In this document: piece by piece, positions 23,574 through 31,475 of the stretch
How positions within the stretch are numbered: position 1 is the first letter of the stretch
Layout: the number at the start of each line of letters is the position of its first letter
Origin: Spirosoma arboris
GTDB taxonomy: Bacteria; Bacteroidota; Bacteroidia; Cytophagales; Spirosomataceae
Direction of reading: 5' to 3'
Assembly (NCBI RefSeq): GCF_009754945.1
Contig: NZ_WPIN01000024.1
Coordinates: forward strand, 1-64,000
Length of the DNA: 64,000 bases
Notes under the pieces: model-generated
Told to the model about the DNA's origin: nothing
Databases searched by the model: none
Seen by the model: the letters and a program-made list of their open reading frames with translations, nothing else
Program-made: the position numbers and the translations under genes

Positions 23574-26030
23574 ATGCAGGTTCTTAAATTCGGTGGCACC
23601 TCGGTTGGTTCCGTAGAAAGCATCAAACAAGTTATCCAAATCATTGATAATCATCGCCAACAGGGTGATCAGATAGCCGTTGTATTCTCAGCAATGGGTG
23701 GCGTTACGAACCAGCTCATTGAAATTGGGCGTATGGCCACAACGGGCGAGACGGATTATATGGAACTGGTTCGGCGGATTGAAGACCGGCATTTCAATGT
23801 GGTGAAGGCGCTGATTCCAATAAAAGAACAAAGCAAAGTATTCGCCCACGTTCGAGGGATTATTAACGAGTTGGAAGACTTACTACGGGGCGTATCGCTG
23901 ATTCGGGAATTGACACTTCGCACCCACGACCTCATCACGAGCTTTGGTGAACGGTTATCCACAACGATCATCACCGAATGTGTAAAAAGTCGCGGAATTC
24001 CAGCGCAGTTCTGTGATGCTCGCCAGATTATTAAAACCGATGCCCAATTTGGTCAGGCCGAAGTCAACTATACTCTCACTAATCAGCTGATTCAGGAGCA
24101 TTTTGCGAAAGTGACGGTAACCCAAATGGTAACGGGCTTTATTGGCTCAACTGAAAAGAATGAGACAACAACCCTTGGTCGGGGTGGCTCCGATTATACC
24201 GCCAGCATTCTTGGTGCAGCCTTGAATGCCGAGGTAATCGACATCTGGACCGACGTTGATGGGATGATGACGGCCGACCCACGCAAAGTGCCGAATGCCT
24301 TCAATATCCCAACTATTACCTACGCCGAAGCAATGGAACTCAGCCACTTCGGAGCCAAGGTGATTTATCCGCCAAGTTTGCAACCAGCCTTTGCCCGAAA
24401 CATTCCAATTCGGGTACTCAATACGTTCAACCCTACCCATGAAGGCACCGTTGTTAGCCGCACCGCTGAACGTCGGCAGTACACGATTACAGGTATTTCG
24501 AGTATCGACGATATTGCCCTTGTGAACGTGCAGGGGTCGGGTATGATTGGTGTCGCGGGTGTATCGGCGAAGTTATTTGGGGTGCTGGCTGCCCATAAAA
24601 TCAGCGTCATTCTCATTTCACAAGCCTCTTCCGAACACTCTATTTGTTTCGCCATCGACCCACGTGGGGCCGAGAATGTGAAAACAATTCTAGATGCTGA
24701 ATTCGCTGCTGAAATCGAACACGGTCATATTGACAATATCGCCATTGAGCGCGATTTGTCGGTGATTGCGACTGTGGGCGAAGGCATGAAAAAAAGCTCA
24801 GGTATTGCCGGGAAACTGTTTTCTGTATTAGGCAAAAACGGGGTCAACATTGTGGCCGTGGCGCAGGGATCATCGGAGATTAATATCTCCGTGGTTATCA
24901 ACAAAAACAACCTCTCAAAAGCCCTTAACTCGCTACATAACATCTTTTTCCAGTCCGAAGCACGGGTGCTAAATCTGTATTTAGTTGGGACCGGATTGAT
25001 TGGCAAAACGCTGCTGAAACAGATTTTTGATCAGTCAGAATACCTGCGGGCCGAGAAGTTACTGAAAGTCTGTGTGGTGGGCATGACGAATAGCAAAAAA
25101 ATGCTACTCGATCCGAAAGGAATTGCCTTAGACGATTGGCGGGAACGCTTACTTACAGAGGGTGTCACCACATCGTTACCCGCTTTTGTCGATAAAATTA
25201 AAGACTACAACCTGCCCAACTCGGTGTTCATTGACTGCACATCCGACAAGGATATTGTGCAGTTTTACGAGTCGCTTTTGGATAGTAATATCTCGGTCGT
25301 TACGCCCAATAAAGTAGCAAATTCCGGCCCCTACGCCGAGTACCGCCGACTACAACGGACCGCGCTGAACCGGGGAGTTAAATTCCTGTATGAGACTAAT
25401 GTCGGTGCTGGCTTACCCATCATCAATACAGTTCAGGGACTGATGACTGCCGGTGACCGTTTCCTGAAGATCGAAGCGATTTTATCGGGTACGTTATCCT
25501 TCATTTTCAACACGTTCCGTCCCGGCACATCCTTCGCCGATGTAGTGCGCGATGCCAAAGAAAAAGGCTACACAGAGCCCGATCCACGCGATGACCTGAG
25601 CGGCCTGGACGTGGCCCGAAAAATCCTGATTCTGGCACGAGAAGCTGGGTTCCCTCTTGAACCGGAAGACGTTACGATCACAAATCTCTTACCAGAATCG
25701 TGTCTGGCAGCTCCAACAATACCAGCCTTTTTCGAGGAGTTGGAACGCAATAATACTTACTTCGAGAATCTGCTCGCCGAAGCAGAAGAAAAGGGCGAAA
25801 AACTGCGTTTCGTAGCCAGTTTCGAGAACAACAAAGCGACCATTGGGCTCCGACCTGTGAATGCAGAACATCCGTTCTACCAATTAACCGGTGCCGACAA
25901 CATCGTTTCGTTCACAACCGAGCGTTATAAAGACCGGCCGTTAGTAATCAAAGGTCCTGGTGCGGGCGCAGAGGTAACGGCCTCAGGTGTGTTCGCTGAT
26001 GTGGTGAGTATCGGGAGTTATTTGGCGTAG
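23574..26030 (+). CDS. thrA: Bifunctional aspartate kinase / homoserine dehydrogenase
   Basis: 818 residues. Aspartate kinase occupies about 1-290 (KFGGTSVG at 5-12, FSAMGGVT, TLGRGGSDYTA, WTDVDGMMTADPR). Two ACT regulatory domains follow (about 305-455; VQGSGMIGVAGVSAKLF, VGEGMKKSSGIAGKLF). Homoserine dehydrogenase covers about 465-818 (VGTGLIGKTLLKQ, TPNKVANSGPY, NVGAGLPIINTVQ, GTLSFIFNTF, GPGAGAEVTASGVFADVV). It catalyses the first and third steps of the aspartate pathway to Thr, Met and Lys. ACT domains imply threonine feedback. thrB and thrC are not adjacent. Confidence 0.97.
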   Translation: MQVLKFGGTSVGSVESIKQVIQIIDNHRQQGDQIAVVFSAMGGVTNQLIEIGRMATTGETDYMELVRRIEDRHFNVVKALIPIKEQSKVFAHVRGIINELEDLLRGVSLIRELTLRTHDLITSFGERLSTTIITECVKSRGIPAQFCDARQIIKTDAQFGQAEVNYTLTNQLIQEHFAKVTVTQMVTGFIGSTEKNETTTLGRGGSDYTASILGAALNAEVIDIWTDVDGMMTADPRKVPNAFNIPTITYAEAMELSHFGAKVIYPPSLQPAFARNIPIRVLNTFNPTHEGTVVSRTAERRQYTITGISSIDDIALVNVQGSGMIGVAGVSAKLFGVLAAHKISVILISQASSEHSICFAIDPRGAENVKTILDAEFAAEIEHGHIDNIAIERDLSVIATVGEGMKKSSGIAGKLFSVLGKNGVNIVAVAQGSSEINISVVINKNNLSKALNSLHNIFFQSEARVLNLYLVGTGLIGKTLLKQIFDQSEYLRAEKLLKVCVVGMTNSKKMLLDPKGIALDDWRERLLTEGVTTSLPAFVDKIKDYNLPNSVFIDCTSDKDIVQFYESLLDSNISVVTPNKVANSGPYAEYRRLQRTALNRGVKFLYETNVGAGLPIINTVQGLMTAGDRFLKIEAILSGTLSFIFNTFRPGTSFADVVRDAKEKGYTEPDPRDDLSGLDVARKILILAREAGFPLEPEDVTITNLLPESCLAAPTIPAFFEELERNNTYFENLLAEAEEKGEKLRFVASFENNKATIGLRPVNAEHPFYQLTGADNIVSFTTERYKDRPLVIKGPGAGAEVTASGVFADVVSIGSYLA

Positions 26031-26040
26031 TAGGATGCTC

Positions 26041-26198
26041 GTTTATTAGCCCACCGCTTTAGCCCTGGGAAATCGGCAATAAGACGCATCTAATTGGGAA
26101 CCGTTTCAACGGTTTTTGCCGGTAAACCGTTGAAACGGTTCTGAATAATTTTAGCATTTTTCTCCTGAACCCACAGCTAAAGCGGTGGGCTAATAAAC
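26041..26198. repeat. Nested palindromes, CCACCGCTTTAGC / AACCGTT type
   Basis: An outer perfect 23-bp inverted repeat (26041-26063 with 26176-26198) encloses an inner 18-bp one (26098-26115 with 26124-26141). Each inner arm is itself a palindrome (AACCGTT-nn-AACGGTT), so alternative folds are possible. The words recur at 5454-5515. Located between thrA and the McrB-like gene. Confidence 0.88.
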
Positions 26199-26274
26199 AA
26201 GCGCTACATTCATAGGGAGTATCACAAACCGCTGAAAAAAATCGTAAATTCGCAGACGACCATAGCCTTTTCCC

Positions 26275-27870
26275 GTGCTTACTGATTCTTATCAACAACC
26301 TCTTATCGAACGCATCCGAGACATCGGTCATGCCGAATCAGTTCGGCGATTCTTTGGGTTGTTGAAAGACTTGATCGACATCGTTAACCTGCCTAATGGC
26401 GATGCCCGGCTGGCCTTTGTGGTGAAGCAGGACAAATCGTCAATTACGGCGAACATCAATTTCTATCAGGCGTTACGGATTCAAAAACCCCGCCGGGGCG
26501 AAGTTGAATATCACTTAACGATTAAAAAATCGTATCAAGATCGACTAAAAAACATTGAGGAATTAGTCTTCGAGCCACTGACTGAAAAATCAGATTATCT
26601 GGCAGTTATCATCGGTCAGTCGAATGTGCATTTGCTCTATACGCCGGTCTTGCGCACTTGTTGGGAAGACTGTCTGCTTGAGTTGGTTGAAAGTACCAAA
26701 CGCGGCCCACATCTTGCCCGGCATAATGCCGATGTGTATCGGGCAGCCGAAGACGAAGCCTTTCTGAGCGAACTCATCCGGTTAGCCGATGACCCTACAC
26801 TGGGAGAACGAATCCTGAATGGACACGCGGTTGAAGAACCAGAAGCCGAGTATGAAACGGAGGTGCAACTTCCCAAACAGCCTCTCAATTTGATTCTGTT
26901 TGGCCCGCCAGGTACGGGAAAAACCTTTGCGTTGCAGCCATATTTACGTGATCAAAATGGCCGGGCAAGTCTGATTACATTTCACCCATCATACAGCTAC
27001 GAAGAGTTTGTTGAAGGCATTCGACCGGAAGCCATTAACGGGCAGATTAGCTACAAAATCCGAAAGGGTATTTTTTATAAGGCTTGTCTATCAGCTATTC
27101 AGCAGGCGGGTTATGGAACAATAGCCGATTGTCTGAATGACTCGGCGGACAATCGTCGTCAGAAATTACAAAGAGCACCAGCGCATTACCTGCTCATCGA
27201 TGAGGTCAACCGTGCCAATGTGGCCAGTGTGTTCGGCGATTTGATTACGTTGCTCGAAGCCGATAAACGATTAGGAGCTGAAAACGAACTCTGGTTAACG
27301 TTACCTTATTCGCAAGAGCGGTTTGGTGTTCCTATCAACCTGTTTGTAATAGGAACAATGAACACCACCGACCGTTCTATAGCCCTGTTGGACATTGCCT
27401 TACGTCGGCGATTTTCGTTTCGCGAAATGCGACCAGATCCAACGATTCTGGGTGAGATTGATGGTATCGAATTACCCCAGTTGTTACGAACGATAAACGA
27501 ACGAATCGAATACTTGCTCGACCGTGACCATCAGATTGGACATGCCTATTTGACCAATGTTAAAACATATGCCGAATTATGTGACGCTTTCCGCGATCGG
27601 ATTATCCCACTCTTACAGGAATACTTTTTCAATGATTGGGCCAAAATTCAACTAATCCTCGGTGACAATCCGACCTGGGGCAAAGAAACCGACCAACGGC
27701 TTGTCTGGACAAAAAAGAAATATACGGCCAATGCCGCCAGTAAGTTATTCGGCGAACTACCCGATTCAATGGATGAAGTGGTGACCTATGAAATCAATCC
27801 GAACCTTCAACAGGGAAATCACGATCAGGTACCAATTGAAGCGTTTATTAGAATTTATCAGAAACTGTAA
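26275..27870 (+). CDS. Orphan McrB-like AAA+ GTPase
   Basis: 531 residues from a GTG start (no ATG precedes the conserved part). The C-terminal half is an McrB-type motor: Walker A GPPGTGKT at about 210-217, FHPSYSYEEFVEG, Walker B YLLIDEVNRAN at about 305-315, the McrB hallmark MNTTDRS at about 362-368 and an arginine finger region ALRRRF. In McrBC this motor drives DNA translocation for the McrC nuclease, which cuts modified DNA. Residues 1-~200 form an N-terminal domain I do not recognise; it should set what is bound. No McrC or other nuclease gene follows: the next gene is an alcohol dehydrogenase. Defence role is inference. Confidence 0.88.
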   Translation: MLTDSYQQPLIERIRDIGHAESVRRFFGLLKDLIDIVNLPNGDARLAFVVKQDKSSITANINFYQALRIQKPRRGEVEYHLTIKKSYQDRLKNIEELVFEPLTEKSDYLAVIIGQSNVHLLYTPVLRTCWEDCLLELVESTKRGPHLARHNADVYRAAEDEAFLSELIRLADDPTLGERILNGHAVEEPEAEYETEVQLPKQPLNLILFGPPGTGKTFALQPYLRDQNGRASLITFHPSYSYEEFVEGIRPEAINGQISYKIRKGIFYKACLSAIQQAGYGTIADCLNDSADNRRQKLQRAPAHYLLIDEVNRANVASVFGDLITLLEADKRLGAENELWLTLPYSQERFGVPINLFVIGTMNTTDRSIALLDIALRRRFSFREMRPDPTILGEIDGIELPQLLRTINERIEYLLDRDHQIGHAYLTNVKTYAELCDAFRDRIIPLLQEYFFNDWAKIQLILGDNPTWGKETDQRLVWTKKKYTANAASKLFGELPDSMDEVVTYEINPNLQQGNHDQVPIEAFIRIYQKL

Positions 27871-27939
27871 GTAGCGTGGGAGTAAACCCGCATTTTAATA
27901 CTTTGATACTTATTAAAGCGGGTTTCCACTCGCGTTACT
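27870..27939. repeat. Inverted repeat ending at the dehydrogenase start codon
   Basis: Imperfect 30-nt arms (27870-27899 and 27910-27939). The right arm contains GCGGGTTTCCACTCGCGTTA, nearly the same as part of 57302-57325. It begins on the last base of the McrB-like stop codon and ends 1 nt before the next ATG. Confidence 0.82.
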
Positions 27940-27940
27940 C

Positions 27941-28972
27941 ATGAAAGCACTCGTTCTTACTGAATACAATCATTTCGATTTACAAGATGTCCCCAGGCCA
28001 ACCATTCGGCCAAACGAGGTACTTGTGCGGGTACAAGCGGTAGGTATCTGCGGCTCTGACGTTCACGGCATGGATGGAAGCTCTGGCCGACGCATTCCAC
28101 CGATTGTTATGGGCCATGAAGCCAGCGGTATTATTGTCGAAGTAGGTTCCGATGTACGCGATTGGGCCACTGGTGACCGGGTCACCTTCGACTCAACAGT
28201 TTATGTGCTGGATGACTGGTATAGCCGCCGAGGGCAATATAACATTAGCGATGGTCGCGAAGTAATAGGGGTATCGACGCCCGACTTCAAACGACAGGGG
28301 GCATTTGCCGAATTCGTGGCTGTTCCTCAGCATATTCTATACGCTATTCCCGAGAATGTCAGCTTCACTCAGGCAGCGCTTGTTGAGCCAGTAGCTATAG
28401 CGCTACATGCCTTAAATCTGACTCCAATTCAGGTGAATGATTCAGCTGTGGTGGTGGGCTCGGGCATGATTGGTCTGTTTATAATTCAGGCGCTCAAACT
28501 GGCCGGATGTGGTACGATCATCGCTATTGATCTGGACGATGATCGGCTCGCACTGGCGCAAACGCTGGGTGCTACTCATGCAATTAATGCAAAAAGTGGT
28601 GATTTGGCCAAGCAAGTTCAAGCGCTTACCCACGGACGCGGGGCCGACGTTTCGTTTGAAGTAGTCGGTGCGGGACCAACCGTTAAAACGGCCATCGACT
28701 GCGTTCGAAAAGGGGCGACTGTCACATTGGTAGGCAATCTTGCTCCAACAGTTGAGATTCCGCTGCAAGCCGTCGTGACACGTCAGTTGCGACTACAGGG
28801 CTCCTGCGCCATCAACGGTGAATATGAAGCCGCGTTGGCCCTGATTTCATCTGGTCGCATGAACGTCGAAGCGATTCTCAGTGCTGAGGTTCCTCTGGAA
28901 GAAGGTGCCGACTGGTTCAAGCGGTTGTATGATAAAGAAAAGGGCTTAATTAAGGTAGTTCTGAAACCATAA
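27941..28972 (+). CDS. Zinc-dependent alcohol dehydrogenase (sugar-alcohol DH-like)
   Basis: 343 residues, medium-chain dehydrogenase. Catalytic zinc residues are in VGICGSDVHG and GHEASGIIVEVG, then GDRVTFDSTV and EPVAIALHAL. The usual structural-zinc cysteine cluster is replaced by a sequence without the four Cys. The NAD-binding Rossmann motif is VVVGSGMIGLF, followed by DLDDDRLALA. It resembles sorbitol, threonine or galactitol-phosphate dehydrogenases. A Gfo/Idh/MocA oxidoreductase follows 15 nt later, so the pair probably works on the same sugar or polyol. Confidence 0.9.
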   Translation: MKALVLTEYNHFDLQDVPRPTIRPNEVLVRVQAVGICGSDVHGMDGSSGRRIPPIVMGHEASGIIVEVGSDVRDWATGDRVTFDSTVYVLDDWYSRRGQYNISDGREVIGVSTPDFKRQGAFAEFVAVPQHILYAIPENVSFTQAALVEPVAIALHALNLTPIQVNDSAVVVGSGMIGLFIIQALKLAGCGTIIAIDLDDDRLALAQTLGATHAINAKSGDLAKQVQALTHGRGADVSFEVVGAGPTVKTAIDCVRKGATVTLVGNLAPTVEIPLQAVVTRQLRLQGSCAINGEYEAALALISSGRMNVEAILSAEVPLEEGADWFKRLYDKEKGLIKVVLKP

Positions 28973-28987
28973 TACGCGTTAAAAATA

Positions 28988-30067
28988 ATGCCTACTACTC
29001 CTATACGTATTGCCGTTATTGGTCCCGGTAAAGTGGCCCACCTGCACGCCCAGGCCGTTTTACAAACACCCGATGCCGAATTAGTTGCCGTTTATGGACG
29101 GACCTATCAAAAAGCCGAAGACTTCGCGAACCAATACGGTATTCGAGCCTATAGTGACGTGTACGACATGGTTGATCGCGAAAACGTAGATCTCTGTCTT
29201 GTTTGCACCACGCACCCTGCTCACCGGGAGCCAACTGTAGCGGCCCTAAATGCTGGATCTCATGTATTGGTTGAAAAACCACTAGCCTCTTCCCTGGAAG
29301 ACTGCGACGCCATGATCGAAGCGGCCAAACGTAATAATCGCTATCTCGGTGTTATCAGCCAACGGCGATTCTATGCTCCATCCATGCGTATTCGGGAAGC
29401 CATTGATTCCGGAAAGATTGGAAAGCCCGTACTTGGCACCATTCAGATGCTTGGCTGGCGTAGTGAAGAATACTATAAAAGTGACGATTGGCGCGGTACG
29501 TGGGATAAAGAAGGCGGTGGCGTATTGGTCAATCAGTCACCGCACCAGCTGGACTTATTAGTGTGGTATATGGGCGATATTGACGAAGTATATGGTGTCT
29601 GGCGTAACCTGAATCATCCTTATATTGAAGTTGACGATACAGCACTAGCTATCGTAAAATTCAAAAACGGCAGCCTGGGCAATATCATTGTAAGTAATTC
29701 GCAGAAGCCTGGCATTTTCGGGAAAGTCCATGTGCATGGCGAAAATGGCGCATCGGTAGGCGTTCAGACGGATGGTGGTGCTTTGTTTATTGCCGGTATG
29801 TCAAGCATTACCGATCCTCCAGTCAATGACCTCTGGACAGTACCGGGCGAAGAAAATCAGTTAGCAACGTTCATAGCTGAAGACACGGCTTTCTTCAACA
29901 CAATCGACGCGACGGTTTATTATTTCGCTATTCAGATTGCCGAATTCTGCGATGCCATTCGCAACAACCGTCCTCCGCTGGTTACTGGCGAAGATGGTCG
30001 TAAAGTCGTCGCACTTTTTCAGGCCATTTACGAATCAACCCGCACGGGCTTACCAGTGAAATTATAG
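28988..30067 (+). CDS. Gfo/Idh/MocA family oxidoreductase
   Basis: 359 residues. The N-terminal Rossmann fold has IAVIGPGKVAHLHAQAV, and VCTTHPAHREPTVAALNAGSHVLVEKPLA carries the EKP motif with the catalytic Lys. The C-terminal part holds QRRFYAPSMR, GGGVLVNQSPHQLDLLVWYMG (His region) and the beta-sheet domain with ALAIVKFKNGSLGNI. It is an NAD(P)-dependent sugar or polyol dehydrogenase, cytoplasmic. It is cotranscribed with the upstream alcohol dehydrogenase, and ends at a 33-bp hairpin facing SusD. Confidence 0.93.
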   Translation: MPTTPIRIAVIGPGKVAHLHAQAVLQTPDAELVAVYGRTYQKAEDFANQYGIRAYSDVYDMVDRENVDLCLVCTTHPAHREPTVAALNAGSHVLVEKPLASSLEDCDAMIEAAKRNNRYLGVISQRRFYAPSMRIREAIDSGKIGKPVLGTIQMLGWRSEEYYKSDDWRGTWDKEGGGVLVNQSPHQLDLLVWYMGDIDEVYGVWRNLNHPYIEVDDTALAIVKFKNGSLGNIIVSNSQKPGIFGKVHVHGENGASVGVQTDGGALFIAGMSSITDPPVNDLWTVPGEENQLATFIAEDTAFFNTIDATVYYFAIQIAEFCDAIRNNRPPLVTGEDGRKVVALFQAIYESTRTGLPVKL

Positions 30068-30075
30068 AAAAAGTA

Positions 30076-30146
30076 AGTGGAGTGGGTGAAATGAGTGGAG
30101 TAGGTTATTGCGTATAACCTACTCCACTCATTTCACCCACTCCACT
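30076..30146. repeat. Perfect 33-bp inverted repeat, GTGGAGT type
   Basis: Arms 30076-30108 and 30114-30146 are exact reverse complements with a 5-nt loop. The arms read as heptamer-like words (GTGGAGT, GGGTGAA, ATGAGTG, GAGTAGG). The outer right flank TCCACTTAATT is shared with the element at 629. It separates convergent genes and may terminate both. Confidence 0.9.
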
Positions 30147-30162
30147 ATTACACCTATTCCAC

Positions 30163-31473
30163 TTAATTAGCTGGATCTGCTGGCGTACTTGTGTTGTTAT
30201 TACGCTCGGTCAGAGGATACGGGAAGAAGTTACGATTTCGCTCTGATCCTGTCGCGCCGGGGCCTGGCCGATTGAACCGACGGCTGTCTTCCAGTCGGAA
30301 ACCCTGATACGCTAGCTCAATCTGGCGATTCCGGAAAATCTCTATCAAAATAGCGTCGGCAGTTTGCGCACCCGAATAAGCAGTCAGGCCAGCGCCTAGT
30401 CCGAACGCATCCGTAGCGGCCGTTTTGGTCAGCACTTTGTTCAGCGATGCTACTGCATTAGCCAGATCACCTTTACGCGCATAGGCTTCGGCCTGGATCA
30501 ACAGGATTTCACCTGGCAAATAAACCGGAACAGCCGCATTATTGGCTGTGTAGAAAGCCGTTGCAATTACAGGTGCCACAGCCGTATTGGTGCTGGGTTT
30601 AGTCAGAAAGGCAAGCCGCTTGTCGTTTGGATCTGGGGCAATCGCGCCTGTCAGACCTAGGTTAGCATTAGTCGGCTGAATCACGTTCAGGTTACCAAAC
30701 GTGGCTTCGAACAACGGATTACGCGTGTTGTCGTCAAAATTATAAACCGACTTTTTCGTCAGGTCAACTTTGGCCGCTGCGGCAAGTGCTTTATCGTAAT
30801 CACCTGAAAATAACGCGTAGCGGGCAATTAGCGCCTGAATTGTATTTGGGATATCAATCCCTGTCACAATTTTACCTGCAAAATCAGCTGATACCGGTGC
30901 GCTTGCTACCTGCGTAGCAGCCGTTTCGAGTGTAGCAATTGCAGACTTAAATACATCGATCCGAGGAACAAAGGGAACGTTAGTGCCTGTAGTAACAGGC
31001 GACTGCTCGAAAAATTGTCCAAGCGTTCCCAGCGACAATGCCCGGAAGATAGATGCATAGCCAATAATTCCACTCTTGGTGCCCGCATCCGATACGACGC
31101 CCGTGTTTGCCAGAATCAATTCAGCATTCGCCCGCACCAAGTGGCTCTTTGTCCAGAGGTTAACGACAACACTATTGATATTGCTGACATTACCAGCGCC
31201 AACTGTAAGATTGACTTCATCGAGGTTACCAGCATTCAAGACAAATTCCTCTTTGGTTGTCAACCCTGCTCCAGCTGTGCTGGCATAGAGTACGCTCCCG
31301 GCTGCACCAGTCGTGTACCGGTATTGCAATCCATTAGCAAGTGTCATCAAGCCATCGGGCGAGCTAACCGCCTGCGACTGACTAATGGTGCTAGGATTCA
31401 GATATTCCTTGTTACAGGCAACCTGTGTCAAAATCAGGCCTGTGAGGAGAATTGGTATGAGTATCTTTTTCAT
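30163..31473 (-). CDS. SusD/RagB family nutrient-uptake lipoprotein
   Basis: 436 residues with a lipoprotein signal peptide (MKKILIPILLTGLILTQVAC, lipid Cys in TQVAC). The N-terminal ALNPSTISQSQA-like region, TPR-rich core and the C-terminal LIEIFRNRQIELAYQGFRLEDSRRFNRPG block are typical of SusD-like proteins. It sits on the outer surface and feeds ligand to its TonB-dependent partner. The gene starts 2 nt after susC on the same strand. Ligand unknown: no glycosidase or regulator is adjacent. The stop codon lies next to a 33-bp hairpin. Confidence 0.92.
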   Translation of the reverse strand: MKKILIPILLTGLILTQVACNKEYLNPSTISQSQAVSSPDGLMTLANGLQYRYTTGAAGSVLYASTAGAGLTTKEEFVLNAGNLDEVNLTVGAGNVSNINSVVVNLWTKSHLVRANAELILANTGVVSDAGTKSGIIGYASIFRALSLGTLGQFFEQSPVTTGTNVPFVPRIDVFKSAIATLETAATQVASAPVSADFAGKIVTGIDIPNTIQALIARYALFSGDYDKALAAAAKVDLTKKSVYNFDDNTRNPLFEATFGNLNVIQPTNANLGLTGAIAPDPNDKRLAFLTKPSTNTAVAPVIATAFYTANNAAVPVYLPGEILLIQAEAYARKGDLANAVASLNKVLTKTAATDAFGLGAGLTAYSGAQTADAILIEIFRNRQIELAYQGFRLEDSRRFNRPGPGATGSERNRNFFPYPLTERNNNTSTPADPAN

Positions 31474-31475
31474 AA

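Noticed and set aside
26275..27870. Complete McrBC restriction system
   Set aside because: Only the McrB-like motor is present; the downstream gene is a metabolic dehydrogenase, so a full system cannot be claimed.
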